From assembly GCA_027579435.1 (NCBI GenBank), contig JANBPK010001380.1, positions 1 through 18,090 on the forward strand: DNA of 18,090 nucleotides. Reading direction: 5' to 3'. The DNA is from Candolleomyces eurysporus (Eukaryota; Basidiomycota; Agaricomycetes; Agaricales; Psathyrellaceae). Below the pieces are notes generated by a model. It had not been told where the DNA came from. It did no database searches and saw only the letters and a program-made list of their open reading frames with translations. The translations under genes were made by a program, and so were the position numbers. Positions 9,071 to 17,900 of this stretch are shown in pieces (positions within the stretch are counted from its first letter, which is position 1; every line of letters begins with the position of its first letter).

Positions 9071-12000
9071 ATGGCCGAGTTTACTCACTCTGGAGGAGGA
9101 GACAACCGTGGCGTTCCCAACAATCCGGAGCACACGCTGATTCCGGCTCGCACTGCGACGCCAGGCAGCGATAGCGGTCAACCCTCTGGCGGAAGCCGAT
9201 TCAGAGCGTGGGTGGGGGGGGAAGTACGACAAAGGGAAGGCTAAGCTGGAAAGAGGTGTGCAGAAGGCGGAGATGGGTGCCAAGTCGTTGTTCGATCGAG
9301 GCAAGCCGAAGAATCATGATGAGGGGCAGGGGAAAACGGGACTTCAAGATGCTGGGGGTTCCGCTGCTTCAGGGCCGAGCGACATGGGCGGTGTTCATAG
9401 GGATGGGAAAGCTGCTATGGCCGGTGAAATGGGCACTGTCGGCACTGGGGTTGTCGTGACTCTGAGCACAGAGGAGGCTCCTAGCGCTCCCGCCGAATTC
9501 GAAAATAATCAGGTGGCACAGTTTACTCCCCGACTGTACGCTGTGTCTGCCCCACCTGCGAAGGACGAATATACCCCTTCGCCGGGCATCGAAGACACTC
9601 TGTTGGTCACCGGTGCAGGTTCTGGTGCCGTACGACTGGACGATAACCCCGTTGCTGCTATGAAACTGAATACCACGGACGGCACCCCTCAGGCTCATGG
9701 TGCTGAGACTATCCCTCCCCCCATGGCTGCCAACGACCTTCAAGAGACTATGTCTTCCTTTCAACCCCAGGCAACCCTCGCTTCAGTCGCTACCAGCGAT
9801 GACGACAATCCTTTGCAGAAGACCACCACCCCTATTTCGGCCGAGAAGAAACGTGGCGCTCACAATATGAAGGAAGGCATTGAAGGTTCGCCAGTTCCCG
9901 CAACTGCAATGGCTCGCAGTGTCGTGGATGAGTCGACGCCCGCTAAGAAGTCCTCCAAGGCGTTGGCCATTGCGATGGGGACCTTCAAGACTGCACTAGG
10001 TATCGCTGCAGCCCTCATTCCGGAGCCGTTTAAAGGTCCAGCTGAAGCATTGTTGAAAGTAGTGGATGTTGTTGAGGTATGTCTACCTTCTACTTTTGTA
10101 CTTTTGTTCGTTGGACGTCGTTGAAATGTTGCATAGAAAGCCGATTCGAATAAAGAAGAAGTGGAAATTTTGAAACAACATTGCGAACTCCTGGGCACGA
10201 GTATTGTGAATGCTGTCAAAGGGAAGGACACAAAGCTGCTGTCGGAGGATCTGAAGGACAGCCTTGGACGTCTTGTGGTGTACGTATCTTCCTGCAAATG
10301 CTCATCAAACATCAAAGTAACCTTCTGACCACAGAGGGATATGGGACACTTTGGAAATTGCTATCAAGGAGAAGTCAGAAGGGATTACAGCATACGTGCT
10401 TGTGGAGGATGATGTTGAGATTCTTGAGAATGCAAACAAGAAACTTGACAAGCTCTTGCAATGCTTTTGGGTATGCTTCCAACAATCCTATCATATGCTT
10501 GGAATATCAACTCACTCATTTTTAACAGATTGAGAATCATATTGCTGGGACAATTATTCTTAGTGATATTCTTGCCACTGTCCAAGACCAGGGAGGATGG
10601 ATGCAGGGTCTCTCTGCAGCTCTTGACAAACATGTTGAGGTTTGTTCTCTGTGTCTGTCTATCAATATTTCCATTGACCAGATAAGCAGAATTCAACTCT
10701 TGACCGGCTCAAGTGAGTTCCTGGTGCTGCCTATGACTCACAGAATGTTGCAGACAAGATTGTGACATGCCTTGAGGGCACCCGTTCCACACTCTTGGTT
10801 AATGTTGGGTGCTGGATGAGTGGTTCTGTCTCTGATAGCCACAGCCCTCCACTTTATGTGCTTGATGGCATTGCTGGGATTGGCAAGTCCACTGTGGCCA
10901 TGACTGTAGCCCAGCGTGCAGCAGGCATCAACTCTCTTGGGGCCACCTTCTTCTTCTCTCGAGATCAGGATGATAGAAAGAAATCCCTGGGCTTTGTGCA
11001 TACTATTGCATACCAGCTTGCTCACTATGATGCATCTTATGGAACAGCTATCGCAGCTGCCATTACTAGGAATCCTGAGGCTCTAGACAAGGTTCTTACT
11101 CAGCAGTTCAGCTTGCTTGTGGCCAAGCCACTCTGGACACTGCTTGAGCAAAGAGCAACCCCACTTGTTCTAGTCTTTGATGCTTTGGATGAATGTATTG
11201 AACCTGATGCTTCAGCAGTTCTGAAACTGATCATGTCTTCAGTCTGTCAGCTGCCAAATATCAAGGTGTTCCTTACTACTCGTCCTGAACTGGGACTGAG
11301 AAGCAAGTATGCAGGGACAAAAGAAGCCAGTGTCTTCCATCTTCAGGAAATAGAAGACCTGATAGTTGAGCATGATATCAGCTTGTATGTGCTTGAATCT
11401 CTATCAGCAGCAAAGATAGAAGAAGCTCTAGGAGACTCATACAATCCTCATTGGCAGCCAACTAAAGAAGCAAAGACTCAACGTGTCAAAATGTCTGGAA
11501 AACTGTTCATTTTTGCATCCACAGCTCTCAAGTTTGTGCTTGATGACCATGAGCTCAACCCAAAAGCCCAGCTCAACAAGCTGATATATGCACATTCCCA
11601 GGGCACCAGCCAGTTATCTGAATTGGACAAGCTATACCTTTATATTCTGGAATCTGCCAAGCCTGGTAGAAATGCAGAAAATTGGCTTGATGGTTTCAAA
11701 AAGACTGTTGGGGCTGTTCTGGTTCTGCAAGTTCCACTATCTGCTTCAGTCTTGGAAAGGTTATTAGATGAGGAGCCATATACAATCAAGGCTAGGCTGG
11801 CTCATTTGCATGCTATTCTTGCTCCTGTTGGTGAAGGCTTGACACTTGCCTACAGAGTTCATCACAAATCGTTTCCTGATTTTGTGACTGGCCCATTATG
11901 TCCACCTGAATTCAAGATCATAGAAGAGGAGCAGCATCTTGACTTGGCCAGGTATTGTCTGCAGGTGATGAACAAAAAGCTCAAGTTTAACATTTGCCAA

Positions 12001-13226
12001 GTTGCATCTCAGAATCAATACAAAGAACTTGATGACTTGCTCAACGAAGGCCTGGATACAGACTGCATTCCCAAAGAATTGGAATATGCACTTTGCTATT
12101 GGGCTAATCACCTGAGCAAACTATCAGGAATGGACTTGAGTCTTATTACCCTGTTAGATGAATTTGCAAAGAATCATCTAATGCACTGGCTTGAAGCATT
12201 GGCCTACATCAAACAGCTGGACATAGCACAAACTGCATTGAAAGAGGCCTTAAGTGTACTGGTATGTGATATTTCTGTGGTTTTGATGTTTAAATGCTAA
12301 AGAAAGATGTATCATCATAATATTAGGGAACTGATACAAGCAGCAGCTTGGAATTATTGACAAAAGTCTTTCAGGATGGACAAAGGTTTCTTTTGCTGCA
12401 CTCTAACATTATCAAAAGAGGCCCTTTGCATATATATCAGTCCTGCATACCTCTGGCACCAAAGCAAACAACTGTGCATCAAATGTACCAAAAGCAAAAT
12501 AGTGGTGTAAAGGTCATAAAAGGAGATATAGCATGGCCATTAGAGCTTGCAGTGTTGGAAGGCCATTCTGGTTTGGGAAGAAGTGTTGCCTTCTCACCTG
12601 ATGGTCAAAGGCTGGCATGTGCATCCTTTGAAAATGCAGTGTGCCTGTGGGACAGCCAAACAAGAATCCTTCTTGCAACTCTGGAAGGCCATTCTGGTAT
12701 GGTAAACAGTGTTGCCTTCTCACCTGATGGGCAAAGGCTGGCTTCTGCATCCTCTGACAAGACAGTGTGTGTGTGGGANAGCCAAGCAGGAAACCTACTT
12801 GCCACTCTTGAAGGCCATTCTGGTTGGGTAAAAAGTGTTGCCTTCTCACCTGATGGGCAAAAGCTGGCATCTGCATCAGATGACAAGACAGTGCGCCTGT
12901 GGGACAGTCAAGCAGGAACCCTTCTTGCCACTATTGAAGGTCAATTTATGTTCACAAAATTTGTGGACTCTTCAACATTCTATGCAAATCTTACAAAACC
13001 CACTCCCTCTGTTTCTGGATTGGTTAGAGTCAAAGTGGTTGGCAATGATTTGTTACAAAAATTGTTTCCAATTTGCTGGATTCCCTCAAGCTGGAGTGTT
13101 TCCAGTGTAACTTATGACTCTACACTTTTACTTGCAGCCATTGGGTGTCAAAATGGCAGAGTCTATATTCTTGACATCTCTAAAGTGTTGAAGGATCATG
13201 ATCAATCCCAAATTTCTCATATTTAA
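9071..13226 (+). CDS. NLR-like NACHT-WD40 protein, copy B (full length, disrupted)
   Basis: Paralogue of copy A, with the start at ATG 9071 ([14 protein letters not shown]). Exons: 9071-10076, 10137-10279, 10335-10470, 10529-10639, 10690-12261, 12327-13226; introns 60, 55, 58, 50 and 65 bp. Allowing for one extra base in the G8 run 9214-9221, the exons add up to exactly 1289 codons. Approximate residues: 1-300 disordered, Gly/Ala/Pro/Thr-rich; 302-460 helical segment resembling MLKL/HeLo-type bundles ([20 protein letters not shown]); Walker [10 protein letters not shown] 525-533; Walker [10 protein letters not shown] near 630; VHHKSFPDF winged-helix region; [14 protein letters not shown] linker typical of mushroom NACHT-WD40 proteins; three WD40 units 1066-1191; C-terminal tail to 1288. 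A TGA at 10714-10716 (codon 474) replaces the Trp of LKWVPG in copy A. As read, the gene cannot make the whole protein unless this is an error or is bypassed. Family certain; role in self/non-self or stress response inferred. Confidence 0.85.
9214..9221 (+). other. G8 homopolymer at an apparent +1 frame break in copy B exon 1
   Basis: Upstream, the frame from ATG 9071 reads GGSRFRAW and then closes at a TAA near 9242. Downstream, the long open frame reads [17 protein letters not shown]. The switch falls in the G run and one base fewer would join the two frames. The downstream frame is closed upstream by TGA 9138-9140. Homopolymer miscount or a real +1 mutation are both possible. Confidence 0.7.
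10714..10716 (+). other. In-frame TGA in NLR copy B
   Basis: After the phase-0 intron 10640-10689, exon 5 reads NSTLDRLK then TGA then [14 protein letters not shown]. Copy A has NATLNQLK, TGG (Trp), [14 protein letters not shown] at the same place. The change is G to A in the third codon position. The sequence continues open for over 500 codons after it. Confidence 0.85.
12555..12932 (+). repeat. WD40 array of copy B: three 126-bp units
   Basis: Units start at 12555, 12681 and 12807, each exactly 126 bp (42 residues). The core is VAFSPDGQ(R/K)LA.AS..(K/N)(T/A)V..W.SQ. N12779 falls in the WD position of unit 2. Residues after GHS differ between units (GLGRS, GMVNS, GWVKS), as do those after LAxAS (FENA, SDKT, DDKT). 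Copy A has five such units. Three or five units do not make a usual seven-blade propeller, so flanking sequence or oligomerisation would be needed to close it. Confidence 0.92.
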
Positions 13227-13707
13227 ACCCCAAGCATCATTCCTATGGTCACTCTTGCTTCTTGTACATGTAGTATTTGTTACACATTACAATAAACCTT
13301 CCAATCTATTTTCCATTTCTTCATGAACTATGTCAATCATGATGTTGAGCACTGTGTTATATTATGGGCACCGCTGTTTCCAGGTCAGGATAGTTCAACA
13401 CATTTACTCTACTTTTGTGGATGGCTTGGACAATTTAACCTGAATTACAGATCATTTCTGCTCAGTGAGAAGGCAAAGGCAGCAAGTGGAGGCCACAAAA
13501 GCAGGTTTCCTGCCTAATGTGGCCAGTTTCATAGCCAACAATTGCACTATGTGCCCATTTTATTGCTGGTCTGTCCAATGTTCATCATATGAAAAGCTGG
13601 GACTCCAACCCAACCTGGATCATAGCAAAAGGTTCTAGATCTACTATTGCCTTTCTTGTCACATACACTATCTCATCAGCACCACCTTTGTTCCTCAATT
13701 CTATTAA
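13227..13707. other. 3' flank of copy B; no gene seen
   Basis: AT-rich and CpG-poor. The first ~120 bases resemble the 3' flank of copy A. Short open frames (for example 13323-13517) have no recognisable domain. The stretch ends at the TAA target site of the first MITE. Confidence 0.45.
13291..13296 (+). promoter_or_regulatory. Candidate polyadenylation signal AATAAA of copy B
   Basis: A canonical AATAAA lies 65 bases after the stop codon at 13224-13226 in a T-rich context. The aligned position after copy A reads TTACCATACC and has no such hexamer. Fungal signals are loose, so this is only suggestive. Confidence 0.4.
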
Positions 13708-13979
13708 CACTGCGGATTTTGATGTGTTTGTTCAATGAGCACATCTGGAGCAAATCACATGCAAGGAATGCATTTGTTTACAGTTTGTGTTCAATGTGCC
13801 TATATTGGACACATATTGAGCAAAGTTTTAGTGGTGGCAGAAGGAGGCCAGACACATGCAATGCAAATTTGAATTTGCCTAGCCTGAACATTTGTATTGC
13901 AAATTGTAGACAAAGTCAACCCTTGCATTTGGTTTGCTTAAAATGTGCTCCTTGAACAAACACATCAAAAACCACAGTG
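13708..13979 (+). mobile_element. CACTG-ended MITE, copy 1 (272 bp)
   Basis: Begins CACTGCGGATTTTGATG and ends ATCAAAAACCACAGTG; the ends are imperfect inverted repeats of roughly 60 bp. It is flanked by the direct repeat TAA (13705-13707 and 13980-13982), a 3-bp target duplication. CACT(A/G) termini with 3-bp duplications fit the CACTA (EnSpm/CMC) superfamily, so this is most likely a non-autonomous derivative. It has no coding capacity. Copy 2 at 14295-14567 is its reverse complement with scattered differences. A PIF/Harbinger origin (also 3-bp, often TWA) is the main alternative. Confidence 0.85.
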
Positions 13980-14294
13980 TAATGACATCTTTAGCCTTGC
14001 AACCGACATACTCAATGCTTCAAGTTGCTGCTGTTCCATTGTTGTCACAGTCCTCTGGGCCAGACTCAACAATTCAGCCTAGAGGTTCAGCTGTTATAAA
14101 ATAACCCCTTTTGTAGTATATCTTTCTTTTTTCTCTTAGCAAGGACTAGGACTGCAAATGATGACCACAGCTAGGTGCTTGATAAGACCTAACTGTGCAA
14201 CTTAGTAAAAATAGGACTTGTATTACCAATGGATTACTTAGCTGGACTGCATAATTACCAAGACATGTCTCAGCATGGACTGTGGCACCATAGT
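13980..14294. other. Spacer between the two MITEs; no gene seen
   Basis: About 315 bp of AT-rich, CpG-poor sequence without open frames of note. It contains the duplicated target triplets of the two MITEs at its edges (TAA at 13980-13982, AGT at 14292-14294). I see no further repeat in it. Confidence 0.4.
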
Positions 14295-14567
14295 CACTGT
14301 GGTTTTTGATGTGTTTGTTCAAAGAGCACATTTTAAGCAAATCAAATGCAAGGGTTGACTTTGTCTATAATCTGCAATACAAATGTTCAAGCTAGGCAAA
14401 TTCAAATTTGCATCACATGTGTCTGGTCTCCTTCTGCCACCACTAAAACTTTGCTCAATATGTGTCCAATGTAGGCACATTAAACACAAACTGTAAAAAA
14501 TTGCATTCCTTGCACCTGATTTGCTTAAGATGTGCTCATTGAACAAACACATNAAAAAACCACAGTG
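14295..14567 (-). mobile_element. CACTG-ended MITE, copy 2 (273 bp, inverted)
   Basis: Begins CACTGTGGTTTTTGATGTG and ends AAAACCACAGTG, flanked by AGT direct repeats (14292-14294 and 14568-14570). It is the same family as 13708-13979 but in opposite orientation, with mostly single-base differences and N14553 near the end. The different target triplet shows that this was an independent insertion and not a segmental duplication of copy 1. The first terminal repeat has CACTGTGG where copy 1 has CACTGCGG, a CpG-to-TpG type difference. Confidence 0.85.
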
Positions 14568-14570
14568 AGT

Positions 14571-14617
14571 ACTGGATGTATTTAAATGGTCCAAGCTGGG
14601 ATAGCTATTCCCCAGCT
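14571..14617. other. Short palindrome next to the LTR end
   Basis: AAGCTGGG (14593-14600) and CCCAGCTT (14611-14618) are exact complements around the self-complementary core ATAGCTAT. It lies at the likely insertion point of the copia element. It may be the target site, or part of the LTR if the left limit is placed differently. Confidence 0.5.
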
Positions 14618-14967
14618 TGTTCTCAAGAATCTACTCTCTTGACTACCTGTATAACCTTCCTGCTTGTCAGCTAGAGCGAAAGGGATCGAACCTCAGCGGA
14701 AGGAAAGAAAGAGCTAATATATTAGCGATCGTACCTAGAGCGAAAGGGATCGACTAGATGAAACATAAGTACGCGTATCAACAAAAGAAGAGAGCGGACA
14801 CTTACACCTCAGCGGAAGGAAAGAAAGAGCTGAGGTGTCGAAGTCACAGACGTCGAGACTAAATACGAGAAAGGACGTGAGAAATAAAGTGAAGCGATCA
14901 GGATGAAGAAAGAAGGACGACGAGTATAGAGAAAGAACTTCTACATACGAGACTGATAGGTCCAACA
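14618..14967 (-). repeat. 3' LTR of the copia element (about 350 bp, left limit uncertain)
   Basis: On the minus strand the LTR begins TGTTGGACCTATCAG at 14967, directly after a G-rich tract (14968-14980). The best far end is GAGAACA at 14618, which gives TGTT...AACA termini. CA ends at about 14640 or 14648 are alternatives, because the partner LTR is outside the window. Two internal motifs are duplicated: CTAGAGCGAAAGGGATCGA at 14671-14689 and 14735-14753, and a 25-bp motif starting CCTCAGCGGAAGG at 14691-14715 and 14807-14831. The LTR is CpG-rich from about 14670 on, unlike the DNA on its left. Confidence 0.65.
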
Positions 14968-14980
14968 CACCCCCACAAAC
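14968..14980 (-). other. Polypurine-like tract of the copia element
   Basis: The minus strand reads GTTTGTGGGGGTG immediately before the LTR start TGTTGG. This is the place and composition expected for the plus-strand primer of a Ty1/copia retrotransposon, although it is not a pure purine run. Confidence 0.5.
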
Positions 14981-14997
14981 TGAGAGCCAAAACAACA

Positions 14998-17900
14998 TCA
15001 AAAAAACAAATCGGTAGGTTTAGGAAGCAGACCTAACATAGCGCGGTGATAAGAAAACAAAGGAAACGCAAGTGCTTTTGTAAAGATATCGGCCGTCATG
15101 GACACTGTCGGACACCAGATAATTCTAAAAAGACCGGACTGGACGTGGTCCCGGACGAAATGGTAGCGGACGTCGATGTGCTTCGAGCGGGTGGTGATAC
15201 ATTCTGATTCAGCCACCTGCTTCGCGGATTGATTATCGACGAGGAGTGGAAAAGGGGTAGGCGCGGGGAAGTCCAAAGCAGCTAAAAAAAAGACGGAGCC
15301 ACAGGGCCTCACGCATGGCGTGCGCCAGCGAGTAGTACTCAGCCTCCGTGGACGATAGGGAGACCGTCCTCTGCTTCACAGCAGACCAGGAGACAAGACA
15401 GTCCTGGTAGAAGAAACAGTATCCCGAGACACTCTTTCTATCAGACGCATCAGTGGCCCAGTCAGCGTCCGACATACCACATGTAGCCGGACGTGGAGCG
15501 GGGGTATCGGTGTCATGTTTCGGCCTAGGGGCGGGGTACGTGAGGCAGAATGTACGCGTGCCAGATAGGTATCTGAGAATGCCCTTTGCTGCAAGTAGAA
15601 GCTGCCTGTTGGGGCGAGAGCTGTACTGGCCGAGGGCCATCGCGACATGTGCTAGCTCGGAACGTAGGGTGGAGGCGATATAGGTAATAATACCCACAAT
15701 CTTCTGGTATAGGGCCTTGATGTCCTCGTCTGACATGTTCCCCGGGAGAGAGCTAGGGTCCATCACGGCAGCCATGATTTCGTGAACAGGGCCATCCAAA
15801 GGGACCTTCCGTGGGGTGCAGTCAAGGAGGCCGAACTCGCTCATCACATCTGTGATATAGGCTTCCTGGGAGAGATAGAGGGTGCGATGCTGACGGTCAC
15901 GGATAAAGCGGATGCCTAGGTATACCGAGACGGGGCCAAGGTCCTTCACGTCAACCCCACGGGCACGAAGCTGGGCAATAAACCAGTCGTAGAGGGGTAA
16001 TGAATTCGTCGCAGCCAGGCCATCGTCGACATGAACAGGAACGATAAGGATGAGGGGTGCTCCATTTGCCGGCATAGGGATGTTAGGTGGGTCAGGCGAC
16101 TCGGTCCAGACGCCCAACCACACGGCCCGATCCATATCCAGTCTCGTGAGGCCAATGAGGGACATCGTGGCGTTCAGATATTTGTAGAATTCATAGGCCG
16201 ATTGCTTCAGACCATATAAGGCCTTCTTGAGGCGGAGGACGTGAGTCGGGTCATTCTCTGGGAACCCGGGAATCTGGCGGATATAGACTTCTTCGGAAAG
16301 TGAGGCATGCAGAAAAGTGACCTTAAAGTCAAATCCACGGAGCTCCCAGTCGTTCGTGACGGCATACGCGATCATGGTCCGAATACTGACGGTCTTTGGG
16401 ACAGGAGACGACGTTGTGCCATACGTACTCGGGTGTTGACTACAACCCTGGCAGACCACCTGCGCCTTCTCGTTCCCAACTAGCACGTTTCCTTCCTCGT
16501 CGTGTTTGAACGCATAGACCCACTTCGTACCGATGGGCTTGCAGCCCGGCGGCGGCCGAACGGACTCGTACACCCCCTTCTCTTTCAAGGAATCCACCTC
16601 CCTCTGCATGGCAGCCTGCCACAGTCCACTATCCGGCCTCATCTGGGCTTCCTTGTACGTCCTCGGTGGACGCTCCAAGTCCAGCACGCGGGGAAAGGCC
16701 CGTTGGGAANGACCAGCCGCAGTAGCGATATGAGCATGCTCCATAATAGAAGAAAATTCAAAATCAAAAAGAGAATAGTCCGGCAAATAATCATCAAAAA
16801 CAGTGGAAGAGGAATATGAAAGCAAAGCAATTATAGAAACGTCCGATAATAACGTATAAGCATAGGTAACATACTGAAGGGGACGAGGCCTCAGAGAATT
16901 AAGACGCTTGTTCCGTCTTCGAAGCGCATCATCAACACGAGAAGTGGTGACAGGGGCAGTATCATCGGACAAAAAAGGAATAACAGAAGGGTCATGGGAG
17001 TCGGGAGGAATATCGTTAAGTAGCAAACGGGTAACCTGAGGTATCAACGAAGAAGACTTAGGAGAACGAAGCTTACCAGGAACATGCTCGTAAAAAATCG
17101 CGTCACGGGTCGTCGTCCTCTTCCCATCCAGGCTCATCACACGCCAGCCTAAGGTTCCCTCCCTATACCCAATGAAAATAGCAGGATAGCGCCGTGGGTC
17201 GTTCTTCTTCCTCAGCTCCGGCGGGATAATAGGGAAACACAGGCACCCCCATACTCGGAAGAGGGAGACATCCGGTTTGATGCCATAAAACGCCTCCTGG
17301 GGTGTCATATTTCGAGGGAGGGTGGAGGTGGGGAATCGATTGCGAACATAGACCGCGGACATAGCAGCGTCGCCCCACTCGGATTCTGGGAGGTCACTGT
17401 CGGCCTGCATCGCCTGGACAGTGTCTTCTACCGTCCTAACGTACCTCTCTGCCTTCCCGTTCTGAGCATGCGCATAGGCAACGGTGGTCTGGCATGCAAC
17501 CCCCCTCGTACGGATATATTCACCAAACACCCCCTTCGAGAGCTCCCCCGCGCCATCAAAACGCATCGTCCTAATCCTCCTGGCAACACCCCCACGACTG
17601 GCTGCCAGCTCCAGAGCGCCCTCTACCCTCGATCGGTAGTAATCGAGTACCTCCTCCCCGTCACGTGAAGAGAGAAGACCAATCACAGCGAGGTTTGATG
17701 CGTCATCAAGGAAGATAATAAAATATTTCTTCTTGTCTGGGGTCATGACGGGGAAGGGGCCACTCATATCGACATGAATGAGTTCGAGGAGCTCCTGCGC
17801 GCGGTGCTGATGGTTATCGAAAGGACGTTGTGGTCTCTTGCCAACAACGCAGGATGGGCAGGGATTGTCAGGGAATTTCCCCTTATAAGCCGCACCTGTC

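Noticed and set aside
10712..10742. Possible 31-bp intron GTGAGT...CTCACAG that would remove the TGA in copy B
   Set aside because: It is shorter than any convincing intron in the window (50-65 bp), is not a multiple of three, and splicing leads to a new stop within a few codons; copy A has coding sequence there.
12514..12886. Minus-strand open frames across the WD40 units (also 3271-3507)
   Set aside because: They are antisense shadows of the repeats and follow the repeat period; no independent family match.
13647..14594. Similar predicted peptides at 13647-13955 (plus) and 14319-14594 (minus)
   Set aside because: They are translations of the two inverted MITE copies and not genes.
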